A DNA stretch of 64,000 nucleotides from Burkholderiaceae bacterium 16 (GCA_000955785.1 JYOD01000006.1:1-64000), one strand, 5' to 3'. Positions 8,262-17,961 are shown, counted from the stretch's first letter. Notes: generated by a model not told the origin, from the sequence alone. Made by a program: numbers and translations.

Positions 8262-9965
8262 TCAGAATCCCATCTTCTTCTTCATGTCCTGGTCGATCCA
8301 CATCCGCGCGTAGATCGGGCCGGGACGCACCGCACCCGCACGCAGTTCGGCGTCGTAGTTCCTCACCCAGGGCCACCATGCGGTGTACTGGTAAGGGATC
8401 GGCAACCAGATATACGGCGCATCCGCCAGCACGTCCCGCGTCAGCGCGCGCAATGCCTCCTGGCGGCGGCCGAGGTCGCGCATCTGGAAGGCTTCGTTCA
8501 CGCGCTGCTCGTACTTCGGATCGCCCCACTGCGCGGCGTTCCACACCTGGCCCTTCACAAAGCTCTTGCGGATCGTGGTGGTCGGGTTGGTATGCCCGTT
8601 GCTCATCAGGTAGCCGGGCGCATTGGTCTTGGTGGTCATGGCCGACAGGAAGGCCCCATACTCCATCGGCTGGATCTCGATGCGCACGCCAACCTGTTCG
8701 AGATAGGCTCCGATCAGCGGCAGCAGCTCAAGGTGCTCGGGCTGGCACGCGCATACCTGCACCTTGAACGTGAAGCCTTTCGCATAGCCCGCCTCCGCCA
8801 GCAGCTTGCGTGCCTTGTCCGGGTTGTAGGTGAACAGCTCCTTCACCGGCTCCGGCATGGCGCTCAGCGGTTCGAAGTAGCCAGCGTAGTCCGGATGCTG
8901 CGGATAGGCGAACAGTTCGGCATTGCCGCCGTAGAACTGCTTGACGATCTCCTGCTTGTTGACCGCCATGTTCAGCGCGCGCCGCACCCGGACGTCGTTG
9001 AACGGCTTGGTGTCGACGCGCAGCGCCACGTACTGGCCATTGGTCGACAACCAGCGCGACCACTTGAGCGCCGGCGCGCTCTTCTTGAGTTCATCGACAG
9101 CGGTCCAGCGGACATACTCCAGCACGTCGAGCTTGCCGGTGCGCAGCATGGTGTTGCGGGTGGACTCGTCCTTGACCGTGCGCAGTACCACCTTGTCGAC
9201 GAAGGGCAGCTTGTAGTCCTTGCCGCCGATCTTGTCGCTGTCCCAGTACTGCGCGTTCTTGGCATAGGTGCTGGAAGTGCCCTGCACAAAGTTGCTCAGC
9301 AGGAAGGGCCCGCTGCCGTTCACATTCTTCCAGTTGCCAGCGCCGGCGGCCGCCACTTCCTTGGGCATGATGCCGGAGTAGTAGCCCCAGCCGAAGCGGT
9401 AATCCCATTCGGCGTTGTATTCCTTGAAGCGGAATACCACGGTGTACTTGTCGGTCGCCTCGACTTTGGTGAGGTGGTCGTAGTAGGTCGGGATCTTCTT
9501 GGCGCTGCTGTTCATCCGTGTATAGCTGAAGACCACGTCGTCGGCCACCAGCTCGCGCTCTTCCATCACGCCGGCCTTGGCGGGAAACTTGACGCCCTTG
9601 CGCAGCCTGACTTCCAGCGTCAGCGGATCGACCCACTTCCAGCTCTCGGCAAGCTCGCCGCGGATCGCATCCTCCGGCAGCCAGGCGTCCGCCTGGAAGG
9701 CATATTTGCCGCCATTGCGCCTGGCCTTGGAAAGATCGGCCACGAAGAGTTGCTCGTAGACCTGCCCGGTATCGTAGTTCTGCTTCCAGTTCCAGTCCGC
9801 CAGGTCCCAGGACAAGGCGGAGATGGTCGGATACATCGAGCCGATTTCGAGATTGCCGCCGTATTTCGGCGCTTCGGCCTGCGCACTGGCCGCGCCGGCG
9901 GACAGCGCCAGTGCCACGCCCGTTGCCACCGAGACTATTGCTCTTTTCAAACCGCGTCCCTCCAT
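8262..9965 (-). CDS. ABC transporter substrate-binding protein, family 5 (DppA/OppA type)
   Basis: A 567-residue periplasmic solute-binding protein. The signal peptide (about 1-29) has the core IVSVATGVALALSAGAASA, and the mature domain contains the family landmarks LAESWKWVDPLTLEVRLRK and ALNMAVNKQEIVKQF. Start support: AGGAGG lies five bases before the ATG. It is central in the importer operon between the permease and ATPase genes. Family 5 proteins bind peptides, nickel, sugars, opines or amphiphilic acids. The adjoining acyl-CoA dehydrogenases suggest a carboxylic or amide-type ligand, but the sequence does not identify it. Confidence 0.93.
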   Translation of the reverse strand: MEGRGLKRAIVSVATGVALALSAGAASAQAEAPKYGGNLEIGSMYPTISALSWDLADWNWKQNYDTGQVYEQLFVADLSKARRNGGKYAFQADAWLPEDAIRGELAESWKWVDPLTLEVRLRKGVKFPAKAGVMEERELVADDVVFSYTRMNSSAKKIPTYYDHLTKVEATDKYTVVFRFKEYNAEWDYRFGWGYYSGIMPKEVAAAGAGNWKNVNGSGPFLLSNFVQGTSSTYAKNAQYWDSDKIGGKDYKLPFVDKVVLRTVKDESTRNTMLRTGKLDVLEYVRWTAVDELKKSAPALKWSRWLSTNGQYVALRVDTKPFNDVRVRRALNMAVNKQEIVKQFYGGNAELFAYPQHPDYAGYFEPLSAMPEPVKELFTYNPDKARKLLAEAGYAKGFTFKVQVCACQPEHLELLPLIGAYLEQVGVRIEIQPMEYGAFLSAMTTKTNAPGYLMSNGHTNPTTTIRKSFVKGQVWNAAQWGDPKYEQRVNEAFQMRDLGRRQEALRALTRDVLADAPYIWLPIPYQYTAWWPWVRNYDAELRAGAVRPGPIYARMWIDQDMKKKMGF

Positions 9966-10067
9966 CGTTGCCTCCTAGTTGCGCCCGTCAAGTCGCGACG
10001 CAAGCGATGCGCCCGCGCCCCTGGATCCTCCCGGGCCGGCGTCATGGCGCCAGCCCCTGGTATCTCG

Positions 10068-10994
10068 TTACCGCGTGCCGCGCATGCGCGGATCGAGCAG
10101 GTCGCGCAGTGCGTCGCCATAGACGTTGATGGCATAGACGACCACGGTGAGGCAGATGCCGGGGGCCAGCGCCAGCCAGGGCCCCTGGAACATGAAGGTG
10201 CGGCCGTTGCCGGAGAGCATGCCGCCCCAGGTCGGCGCCGGCGGCGGCACACCGAGCCCGAGGAAGGACAGTCCGGACTCGGCCAGGATGGCCGTGCCCA
10301 CGCGCGTGGTGAACAGCACGATGATGGGCGGCAGCACGTTGGGCAGGATATGGCGCCACAGGATGCGGCCGGTGGAGGCGCCCATGGACTGCGCGGCGTG
10401 GACATACATGTTCTCGCGTACCGAGACCACCGCGCTGCGGATGATGCGCGATCCGCCGACGCCCAGCAGCAGGCCCAGCGTGCCGATGATCTGCCAGCTG
10501 CCCGGGCCGAGCACCGACACCACCACGATCAGGATCACCAGGTCCGGAAAACTCATCCACGCATCCACCATGCGCTGCACGATCAGGTCGAACTTGCCGC
10601 CAAGGTAGCCGGACAGGATGCCGATCACCACCGACACCGCGGTGGCCAGCGTGGCGGCCGACAGCCCGATGATCACGGAAAGCTGCGCTCCATACAGGCA
10701 GCGCGACAGCATGTCGCGCCCGAGGTTGTCGGTGCCGAAGGGATGCGCCCACGACGGTGGCTGCAGCCGCTTCATCATGCTGATCTCGTTGACGCCATAT
10801 GGCGCCAGCCAGTCGGCGAAGACACCGCAGAACAGGAAGATCAGGCAGATCACCGCGCCGGCGGCGCCCAGCGGCTTCTCGCGGAAGAGGCGCTTCACCA
10901 GGGCAAGGGCAGCGACAGCCCAACCCGTGCCGGACATCGGCTGCGGCGGTTGCGCCGCCTGGATTGCGGGGGCGTTTGCGATTGGACGGGCCAT
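10068..10994 (-). CDS. peptide-type ABC transporter permease (DppC-like)
   Basis: This 308-residue inner-membrane permease has about six transmembrane segments and the BPD_transp_1 EAA-type loop (MGASTGRILWRHILPN). The OppC N-terminal segment is visible at GAAGAVICLIFLF and PFGTDNLGRDMLSR. It starts at MARPIANAP, where the ATG shares one base with the stop of the upstream permease (TGATG), implying translational coupling. It forms the transmembrane pore with the DppB-like subunit. Confidence 0.93.
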   Translation of the reverse strand: MARPIANAPAIQAAQPPQPMSGTGWAVAALALVKRLFREKPLGAAGAVICLIFLFCGVFADWLAPYGVNEISMMKRLQPPSWAHPFGTDNLGRDMLSRCLYGAQLSVIIGLSAATLATAVSVVIGILSGYLGGKFDLIVQRMVDAWMSFPDLVILIVVVSVLGPGSWQIIGTLGLLLGVGGSRIIRSAVVSVRENMYVHAAQSMGASTGRILWRHILPNVLPPIIVLFTTRVGTAILAESGLSFLGLGVPPPAPTWGGMLSGNGRTFMFQGPWLALAPGICLTVVVYAINVYGDALRDLLDPRMRGTR

Positions 10995-11950
10995 CAGCGA
11001 TGCCTCACTTTCGGGTCGAACAGCCCGTAGCTCAGGTCCACGAGCAGGTTGATGAGCATGACTGCCACGCCGACCACCAGGAACACGCCGGTGATGACGG
11101 GATAGTCCCGCTGGTTGACGGCGTCCAGCAACAGCAATCCCATGCCCGGCAGCGCGAAGATCTGCTCGATCACCACCGCGCCGCCGATCAGCAGCGGCGC
11201 TTGCAGGCCGATAAGCGTCACCACCGGGATCAGCGCGTTGCGCAGCGCATGGCGCAGGATCACCAGGCGTTCGTTCAGTCCCTTGGCCCATGCCGTGCGG
11301 ATGTAGTCCTGCCGCAGCACCTCCAGCATCATCGTGCGCGTCATCCGCATGGTGATGGCGGACAGCGCCATGCCGAGGATGATGGCGGGCACCAGCATGT
11401 TGCTGATGTGCTGGAGCGGATCTTCGAGAAACGGGACGTAGCGCACCTCCGGCGACCAGCCCCACCACACCGAGGGAAACACCATGACCATCGTGCCCAG
11501 CCAGAAGCTCGGCACCGCCAGCATCAGGATGGAGAAGGAGCGCGCCACGTAGTCGGCCGCGGTGTCCTGCCGGATGGCCGACAGCACGCCGACGGGCAAC
11601 GCTACCGACAACGCCACGAACAAGGCCATCGCGCCAAGCGAAAACGTCGCAGGCATGCGCGCCACCACCATCGTCAGCACCGGCTCGCCCTGCCACAGCG
11701 ACTGGCCCAGGTCGCCGTGCAGCACGATGCTGCCGACCCAGTGCAGGTACTGGCGCCACATCGGCTGGTCCAGCCCGAGCGCGCGGATCAGGTCGTCGCG
11801 GCTTTTTGCATCGGCGCTGATGTCGTTCTGGCTCAGCATCAGGTCAACCACATCGCCCGGCACCATGCGCACGATCACGAAGACGATCAGGCTGGCGAAC
11901 AGCAGCGTGGGCAGCAGCGCCAGCAAGCGGCGCAGGATGTAGGCGCTCAT
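10994..11950 (-). CDS. peptide-type ABC transporter permease (DppB-like)
   Basis: This 318-residue inner-membrane permease has an N-terminal helix (YILRRLLALLPTLLFASL), the family segment LGLDQPMWRQYLHWV, and the cytosolic EAA-type loop AWAKGLNERLVILRHALRN. It is the first gene of the importer operon. The 406-bp spacer upstream separates it from the acyl-CoA dehydrogenase genes and should carry the operon promoter or allow read-through. Confidence 0.94.
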   Translation of the reverse strand: MSAYILRRLLALLPTLLFASLIVFVIVRMVPGDVVDLMLSQNDISADAKSRDDLIRALGLDQPMWRQYLHWVGSIVLHGDLGQSLWQGEPVLTMVVARMPATFSLGAMALFVALSVALPVGVLSAIRQDTAADYVARSFSILMLAVPSFWLGTMVMVFPSVWWGWSPEVRYVPFLEDPLQHISNMLVPAIILGMALSAITMRMTRTMMLEVLRQDYIRTAWAKGLNERLVILRHALRNALIPVVTLIGLQAPLLIGGAVVIEQIFALPGMGLLLLDAVNQRDYPVITGVFLVVGVAVMLINLLVDLSYGLFDPKVRHR

Positions 11951-12356
11951 AGCGTGGCGCCCGCCTCGAAGAAAGATACCGTAGATACGATAATTCTTGC
12001 CGCCCCGACCATATCGTCTCCTGTTCGGTGCTTCATGTGGCTGACCCGTGCAGCATGCCGGAATCGTTTGACGCTTAAATAGCGCGTACTACGACCAGAA
12101 ATAAAGAACCCGCACGACGATTTTCCACCGGACTGCTGTTTATGCAGATAGCGTACTTAGCATACCCAGAGTTCTAATTCGTGACAACCGAACTCGCCCT
12201 TGAATGTCTAGTGGATTTACCTAGGGTCCGCGTTCGCGGCGCGCACGTTGTGCAATGCAAACCCGGCAGCGCAGCGCAGGAGCAAGGGCGAGCGCAGGCC
12301 CCGCGCCTGCGCGCGGAAGACCTGCGAACCGGTTTCAGGATGGTGCGCTGCGGCGC
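11951..12356. other. 406-bp intergenic region upstream of the importer operon
   Basis: No convincing gene is seen. The half nearest dppB-like (about 11960-12200) is more AT-rich than its surroundings and probably holds the importer promoter. I found no clear palindrome or consensus promoter that I would defend. Confidence 0.5.
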
Positions 12357-13496
12357 TCAGTAGCCGCGCAGCGTGGCCCAGCGATGCGCGTGGAAGTTGG
12401 TGTCGCCGAGCAGTGTTTGCGCAGCGCAAGCGCGCTTCATATAGAAGCCGATCTCGAACTCGTCAGTCATGCCGATGCCACCGTGCATCTGCACGCCTTC
12501 CTGCACCGCAAGCGTCGCCGTGCTGCCGGCCCGCGCCTTGGCGGCCGATACGAGGGCCACAGGCTGGGCGGGGCTTTCGTCAAGCAACTGCTGGCTGCGC
12601 AACACCGCCGCGCGCGTGATCTCGATTTCGCTGAACAGGTGGGCGGCGCGATGCTGCAGCGCCTGGAACTCCCCGATGATCTTGCCGAACTGCCTGCGCT
12701 CCTTCAGGTACTGCAAGGTGCGTTCGAACGCCTCGTCGGCAATGCCGACGAGTTCCGACGCCAGCGCGGCGCGCGCGATATCGAGGACCTGGCCGAGCAT
12801 GGCCGCGCCGCCGCCCACCCGGCCGAGCACGGCGCTGGCGTCGACCCGGACATCCCGGAACCGCACCCGGGCCGCATTGCGGGCATCCGCCATCACGGTG
12901 CGCTCGATGTCGATGCCGTCGCTGCCGCGTGGAACCAGGAAGAGCGTAATGCCATCCGGGTCGGCCGTGTCGCCACTGGTGCGGCCCACTACGATCAGCG
13001 TATCCGCGATGTGCCCGTCGATGACGAACACCTTGGCGCCATTGAGCACGTAGCCACCGTCTTGCTGCGCCGCACGCAGCGCCTGCCGCTCCGGCCGGTG
13101 CGCCGCGCTCTCGTCGATCGCCAGTGCCGTCAGGTGCTTGCCGGCGGCGATAGCTGGCAACAGCTTCGCCTTTTGCGCTTCGCTGCCGCACCGTGAGATC
13201 AGCGATGCGCCAAGCAAGGCGGTGGAAAAGAATGGCGTGGGCGCCAGCGTGCGGCCAAGCGCTTCCATGAGGACGCCAGCCTCCACCACGCCAAGCTCGC
13301 TGCCGCCATACTGCTCGGGGATCAGCACGCCGGCAAAGCCCAGTCCGGCGAAGTCCGTCCAGAGTTGGGTCGAGAAGCCGGTCTCGTCGCGCGTATCGCG
13401 CAGCTTGCGCAACATCGCGACCGGCGCGCTTTCGCGCAGGAATGCCAGGGCGCTGTCCCGCAGCATCTCCTGGGTCTGGTTCAATACGATGGCCAT
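12357..13496 (-). CDS. acyl-CoA dehydrogenase family protein
   Basis: A 379-residue flavoprotein that oxidises an acyl-CoA thioester at the alpha-beta position, passing electrons to ETF. The domain order is typical: N-terminal helices, FAD-binding region (GAKVFVIDGHIADTLIV), and C-terminal helical domain ending with the conserved MHGGIGMTDEFEIGFYMKR segment. The start MAIVLNQTQ was chosen at the family N-terminus; the longer frame has no resemblance. This shorter-type dehydrogenase is commonly encoded beside a 390-400-residue partner, as here, and such pairs can form heteromers in steroid or branched-acid degradation. It follows the partner gene by 32 bp in the same operon. Confidence 0.92.
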   Translation of the reverse strand: MAIVLNQTQEMLRDSALAFLRESAPVAMLRKLRDTRDETGFSTQLWTDFAGLGFAGVLIPEQYGGSELGVVEAGVLMEALGRTLAPTPFFSTALLGASLISRCGSEAQKAKLLPAIAAGKHLTALAIDESAAHRPERQALRAAQQDGGYVLNGAKVFVIDGHIADTLIVVGRTSGDTADPDGITLFLVPRGSDGIDIERTVMADARNAARVRFRDVRVDASAVLGRVGGGAAMLGQVLDIARAALASELVGIADEAFERTLQYLKERRQFGKIIGEFQALQHRAAHLFSEIEITRAAVLRSQQLLDESPAQPVALVSAAKARAGSTATLAVQEGVQMHGGIGMTDEFEIGFYMKRACAAQTLLGDTNFHAHRWATLRGY

Positions 13497-13528
13497 GGTC
13501 GTTTTCGAAGCGTGGTGTTCAGGCGGGG

Positions 13529-14713
13529 TCAGGCGCCGGGCAGGCCAAGCAGGCGCTTGGCAACAATATTGAGCTGCACTTCGCTCGTTCCGCCCTCGAT
13601 CGAGTTGGCTTTGCTGCGCAGCCAGCCGCGCGCGGTGGCGCCATCCTGGCTGCGCTCGCTCTCCCATTCCAGCGCTTCGCTGCCGCCGATCGACATCAGC
13701 AGTTCATGGCGCCGCTTGTTGAGTTCGGCCCCGTAGTACTTCAGCACCGAGGAGAACGCCGCAATGCCCTCGCCTTGCCTGGCAAGGTCCACCGCCCGCT
13801 CGCCCGCCAGCCCGAAGGCCACCTCGTCGATCTCGAAGGTGGCGATCTGCGCGCGCAGTATCTGCGCATCTACCTCCCCGCGTTCGTTCTGGCCCAGCGT
13901 GTCGCGCGCAAGCCTGCCCATCGGCGGGCGCTGCCCGCGGCTGCCGATGGCGCTGATCATTTCCCGCTCGTGCGTCAACAGGTACTTGGCGATGGTCCAG
14001 CCGCCGTTCGGCTCGCCGACCAGGTTGCCGCGCGGCACCACGACATCATCGAAAAAGGTCTCGCAGAATGGCGACTTGCCCGAGATCAGCACGATCGGAC
14101 GCGTCGACACGCCCGGCGTCTCCATGTCGAACAACAGGAAGCTGATGCCGGTATGTTTCTGCGCCGCAAAATCGGTGCGCACCAGGCAGAAGATCCAGTC
14201 CGCCTTGTCGGCGTAGGAGGTCCAGACCTTCTGGCCATTGACGACAAAGTGATCGCCACGCTCGTCGGCGCGCGTCTGCAGCGAGGCCAGGTCCGAACCG
14301 GCGTTCGGTTCCGAATAGCCTTGGCACCAGCGGATTTCCCCACGCGCGATCCTGGGGAGGTGCTCCCGCTTTTGCTGCTCCGTACCGAACTTCAGCAACG
14401 CCGGGCCAAGCATCCAGATGCCGAAACTTTGCAGCGGCACCCGGCAACCAAGCGCCTGCATCTCCTGGCGCAGCACCTTGGCTTGCTCGCGGGACAGGCC
14501 ACCGCCGCCGTACTCGCGCGGCCACTCCGGCACCGTCCAGCCCTTCTCGCCCATGCACGTGAGCCAGAGGCGCTGCGCTTCGGACTGGAAGCGGAACTTG
14601 CGCCCACCCCAGCAGATATCGTCTTCGTTGCGTACCGGCTGCCGCATCTCGGACGGGCATTGCGCTTCCAGCCAGGCACGTACCTCCTGCCGGAAGGTTT
14701 CCAGGTCATCCAC
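13529..14713 (-). CDS. acyl-CoA dehydrogenase family protein
   Basis: A 394-residue acyl-CoA dehydrogenase. Visible features are WPREYGGGGLSREQ near the N-terminus, the FAD/substrate motif QGYSEPNAGSDLAS, GQKVWTSYADKADW, and a C-terminal EGGTSEVQLNIVAKR segment. GTG at 14713 is proposed as the start because GGGAGAC lies upstream at correct spacing and homology begins with the following VDDLETF; the longer ATG frame adds 17 basic residues. It is the first gene of the minus-strand catabolic operon and faces the hydrolase operon across a 274-bp divergent promoter region. Confidence 0.9.
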   Translation of the reverse strand: MDDLETFRQEVRAWLEAQCPSEMRQPVRNEDDICWGGRKFRFQSEAQRLWLTCMGEKGWTVPEWPREYGGGGLSREQAKVLRQEMQALGCRVPLQSFGIWMLGPALLKFGTEQQKREHLPRIARGEIRWCQGYSEPNAGSDLASLQTRADERGDHFVVNGQKVWTSYADKADWIFCLVRTDFAAQKHTGISFLLFDMETPGVSTRPIVLISGKSPFCETFFDDVVVPRGNLVGEPNGGWTIAKYLLTHEREMISAIGSRGQRPPMGRLARDTLGQNERGEVDAQILRAQIATFEIDEVAFGLAGERAVDLARQGEGIAAFSSVLKYYGAELNKRRHELLMSIGGSEALEWESERSQDGATARGWLRSKANSIEGGTSEVQLNIVAKRLLGLPGA

Positions 14714-14812
14714 TCTTGTCTCCCTTTTTAATTTTGGCTTGCCACGTCCTGCCTGGCGTTCCATGCATACCGGCTTAGCTGGTTATATAAGTCAATCCCG
14801 GCAACGTCAATA

Positions 14813-14832
14813 CTCCATTTCCTAAAATGGAG
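14813..14832. promoter_or_regulatory. inverted repeat in the divergent promoter region
   Basis: CTCCATTT and its exact reverse complement are separated by CCTA. The dyad lies about 100 bases upstream of the dehydrogenase GTG and 155 upstream of the hydrolase start. Its central position between divergent catabolic operons suits an operator for a dimeric repressor, possibly the tandem TetR protein, but the binder is unknown. Confidence 0.55.
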
Positions 14833-14987
14833 GAAGTGTCCGGCCGCCCCTGCCGCGTGACGCAAAAAACGGCCTGGCTAGTATTCACAGACAGTGTGAT
14901 AGGATTCCTAAAAAACATACCGCAAACACGAAACCGCCAAAAGCAACACACTGGCCTGTTCCCGTGGCGCGCAACGAGGAGACAACA

Positions 14988-15923
14988 ATGGAGGGTGAAG
15001 CCATCGGCGCGGCGCGCTGTGCCGTCCCGGCCTTCCCTGGCACCCGCGCACCGGACCGCACGCGCGCCGTCACTGCCGACGGCATCCGCATCGCTGTCCA
15101 TGAATGGGGCGGGCCCGGCGCCACGCCCATCCTGCTGGTGCATGGCGCCCTGGATTTCGCGCGAACCTTCGACGCCTTCGCGCCGCTGCTGGCCGATGGC
15201 GGCTACCGCGTGGTGTCCTACGACCAGCGTGGCCACGGAGATTCCGAGCATGCCGACCTGTACAGCTGGGTTGCCGACGAGCGCGACCTGCTTGCCGTGG
15301 CCGACTCGGTCACACGCGAGCCGCTGATTGCGATCGGACACAGCAAGGGCGGCTCCTTGCTGGTCCACGCGATCCAGGCGCTTCCGCATCGCTTCACCCG
15401 CTTCGTGGCCATCGACGGCCTGCCCTTCCGCAACCCGCACGCGGACAGCGCGGTGCGTGAGAAGAAGTCGATGACCGCCCCCATCATCACGCGCTGGCTC
15501 GATACGCGCAGGCAGAGCGCGAGCCTCCTGCGTAAGCCCGGCACGTTGGAGGAACTGGCGCAACGGCGTGCCCGGATGAATCCGCGGCTGAGTCTGGCAT
15601 GGCTGCGCTACCTGGCATCGCTGGGCGCGCGGCAGGATGCGGACGGCTGGCGCTGGAAGCTCGACCCCGTGATCGGCGCCTCCGGCTTCGGCCCCATGCG
15701 GGCGCGCTGGATGACCGACCGCCTGCCCGGCTTCCCCATTCCCATGCTGGCCATATTCGGCACCGAACGCGAACCCATGGGATGGGATGCCACCGCCGCC
15801 GACCTGGCGCCGTATTTCCCGCCCACGACCCAGGTCCATGTGATGCGCGACACCGGGCACTTCATCCATATCGAGCAGCCGCGCGAGACCGCGGACCTCA
15901 TCCTGCGCTTTCTACGTTCATGA
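14988..15923 (+). CDS. alpha/beta hydrolase
   Basis: A 311-residue alpha/beta-hydrolase-fold enzyme, probably an esterase, lipase or amidase. The oxyanion-hole segment is LLVHGALDFART, the DxxGHG turn is YDQRGHGDSE, the nucleophile elbow is IGHSKGG (Ser nucleophile), and the catalytic His lies in DTGHFIHIE near the C-terminus. ATG at 14988 is supported by GAGGAGACAACA just upstream. It is the first gene of the plus-strand catabolic operon, and its last four bases overlap the next hydrolase gene. It may release the acid that the downstream ligase activates. Confidence 0.9.
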   Translation: MEGEAIGAARCAVPAFPGTRAPDRTRAVTADGIRIAVHEWGGPGATPILLVHGALDFARTFDAFAPLLADGGYRVVSYDQRGHGDSEHADLYSWVADERDLLAVADSVTREPLIAIGHSKGGSLLVHAIQALPHRFTRFVAIDGLPFRNPHADSAVREKKSMTAPIITRWLDTRRQSASLLRKPGTLEELAQRRARMNPRLSLAWLRYLASLGARQDADGWRWKLDPVIGASGFGPMRARWMTDRLPGFPIPMLAIFGTEREPMGWDATAADLAPYFPPTTQVHVMRDTGHFIHIEQPRETADLILRFLRS

Positions 15924-16594
15924 CCGTCTACCTGCGCCACAACCGCCTGCGCCTCGCCCTGCATCCGCTCAAGTCCGGCAGCGGTCCCGCGCTGCTGCTG
16001 CTGCACGGACTGGGCGAACGCGCACCGCAGGCTCTGCCGCCGGAGTACGCGGCATGGCCCGGCCCGGTACACGCGCTGGATTTCACTGGACACGGGCTGT
16101 CGGACATACCGCGTGGCGGCGGCTACAGTTGCGAGTTCCTGATGGCTGACGCGGATGTCGCACTGGCGCACCTGGGCCCGTCGACCGTGGCCGGACGCGG
16201 TCTCGGCGGCTACATCGCCTTGCTGCTTGCCGGCGCGCGGCCGGACCAGGTGCGCGGCGCCATCCTGCGCGACGGTCCTGGGCTTGCCGGTGGCGGCACC
16301 GCCGCGCGCAATCCGTATATCCCGGTGGTCGACACCACGCGAACCGGCCCGCCAGACCCTTACGCCATTGCCGACCTGGCTACCGACGTGCGCCCGCCCA
16401 GCTATGCCGCCAACTACGCGATGCTGGCGTCGCAGCACTCGGAGACGCCGCAGCCGATCTCGGTCTGTACCCGTGAGCGCCCGGACTGGCTGAAGGCGGT
16501 GACCGAGCTGCTTTCGCTGGAGCCGGTGGAACTGGACCAGGCGCTGCATCGATATGCATCGCTGGCGGCCGCGCGTGGAGGCCCGCCGGCATGA
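15920..16594 (+). CDS. alpha/beta hydrolase, short
   Basis: A 224-residue alpha/beta hydrolase with the oxyanion segment LLLLHGLGERAP and the DFTGHGLSD turn. The position of the usual GxSxG elbow reads VAGRGLGGY, with Gly in place of the nucleophilic Ser. Either the enzyme uses another residue or it is catalytically altered. Both gene ends are ATGA overlaps with its neighbours, so it is tightly coupled to the upstream hydrolase and the downstream transporter. The substrate is unknown. Confidence 0.85.
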   Translation: MTVYLRHNRLRLALHPLKSGSGPALLLLHGLGERAPQALPPEYAAWPGPVHALDFTGHGLSDIPRGGGYSCEFLMADADVALAHLGPSTVAGRGLGGYIALLLAGARPDQVRGAILRDGPGLAGGGTAARNPYIPVVDTTRTGPPDPYAIADLATDVRPPSYAANYAMLASQHSETPQPISVCTRERPDWLKAVTELLSLEPVELDQALHRYASLAAARGGPPA

Positions 16595-17961
16595 AAGCGG
16601 AATGGGCGTCAGAAGCCGCCGCGGTGGCGGTGGCCATGGGCGCCGGAGCGGCCCTGCATGAAACGCACGCCCCCGGCGCGCAGCACGAACTGGCGGAACA
16701 CCATTTCCGTGCTCACGTGCAACAGCACCTGCCGCGCAACGCCCAGGCCTACCTGATCCACGGCATGCTGGGCATGACCGGATTCCGGCTGGTGACCGCC
16801 CCCACCTTCGTGCCGGCGTACATCTACCTGCTGTCCGGCTCCAAGCTGGTGGTGGGATGCGTGCTGTCCGCGCAGTACGCGGGCATGGCGATGTCCTCCA
16901 TCTGGGGCGCGACGCAGATCGAGCATCGCCAGCGCGTGATGCCGCTGATCTACCTGGTGGGATGGCTGGTCCGCCTGCAGATCCTCGGCCTGGGCCTGTC
17001 CGCCTTCCTGCTGTCCGGTGACGGGGCGCTGACGGCCGCCGCCGTGTTCCTGCTGCTGTTCGGCCTGTTCAACGGCGTCCAGAACGTCACCTTCAATTAC
17101 CTGACCTCGAAGATCATCCCGCTGGAGCGCCGGGGCATGCTGAGCGCGCTCCGCAATTTCCTCGGCGGCCTGATCGCGGCGGCGGCGGCTTATCTCGGCG
17201 GGCGCTTCCTCGTTGGCGGCAATGTGTTCGGCAATGGCTATGCCACCACCTTCCTGGCCGCGTTCGTCCTCACCAGCCTGGGCATCTCCGCGCTGACGCG
17301 GATGCGCGAGCCGGTATTGCACGATGTACCGTCGCAGTCCGGCTTTCGCCAGCGCATCCGCGAAGTTCCTGCCCTGCTGCGCGCGGACAAGCACTATGTG
17401 CGCTTCTTCGTCGCCCGGGCGCTGGTGGCGTTCAGCATGATGGCGGTGCCGTTCTACGCCATCTACGTCGGCAGCCATCTCCCGCTGTCCGGCGCCACGC
17501 TGGGCTACCTGAGCATTGCCTACCTGCTGGCGCAGACCACCAGCAACCTCGCCTGGGGCCGCATCGCCGACCGCTACGGCTATCGCCTGGTTTTCCTGGG
17601 CAGCATCGGCCTCTGGGCCGTGTCGACCGCCGCGCTGCTGCTCTGCGATGGGCTGGGCGCATTCCTGCTGGTCTTCTGCGGACTGGGCGCCGGCTTCGGC
17701 GGCTACTTCCTGTCCGCGGACAATTTCGCCCTGGAGTTCGGCAACCGGCGCGACCGCCCCATGCTGCTGGCCGTCTCCGACACCGCCACCTACACGATGA
17801 TGGCGTGCGGCCCGGTCCTCGGCGGGCTGCTGGCACAGGGCGTGCGCTTCTCGCTGGTATTCATTGCCGCCATCGCGGTCATGGGCATTGCCTTCGCGCT
17901 TGCCCTGCGGGTGGAAGAGCCACGCCGCCGGCCGCGGGCGGTGCGCGAGGGGAGCGCGTAG
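16591..17961 (+). CDS. MFS transporter
   Basis: A 456-residue major facilitator protein with about twelve transmembrane helices preceded by an unusually long cytosolic N-terminus of roughly 50 residues. MFS-like loops include WGRIADRYGYR in the second half. It was probably placed in the operon to import the growth substrate or export a by-product. The start overlaps the preceding hydrolase stop (ATGA). Confidence 0.9.
   Translation: MKAEWASEAAAVAVAMGAGAALHETHAPGAQHELAEHHFRAHVQQHLPRNAQAYLIHGMLGMTGFRLVTAPTFVPAYIYLLSGSKLVVGCVLSAQYAGMAMSSIWGATQIEHRQRVMPLIYLVGWLVRLQILGLGLSAFLLSGDGALTAAAVFLLLFGLFNGVQNVTFNYLTSKIIPLERRGMLSALRNFLGGLIAAAAAYLGGRFLVGGNVFGNGYATTFLAAFVLTSLGISALTRMREPVLHDVPSQSGFRQRIREVPALLRADKHYVRFFVARALVAFSMMAVPFYAIYVGSHLPLSGATLGYLSIAYLLAQTTSNLAWGRIADRYGYRLVFLGSIGLWAVSTAALLLCDGLGAFLLVFCGLGAGFGGYFLSADNFALEFGNRRDRPMLLAVSDTATYTMMACGPVLGGLLAQGVRFSLVFIAAIAVMGIAFALALRVEEPRRRPRAVREGSA

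Noticed and set aside
8208..11030. 940-codon plus-strand open frame
   Set aside because: It lies entirely antisense to the binding-protein and permease genes, has Arg/His-rich low-complexity translation and no family features. Long antisense frames are expected at this GC content.
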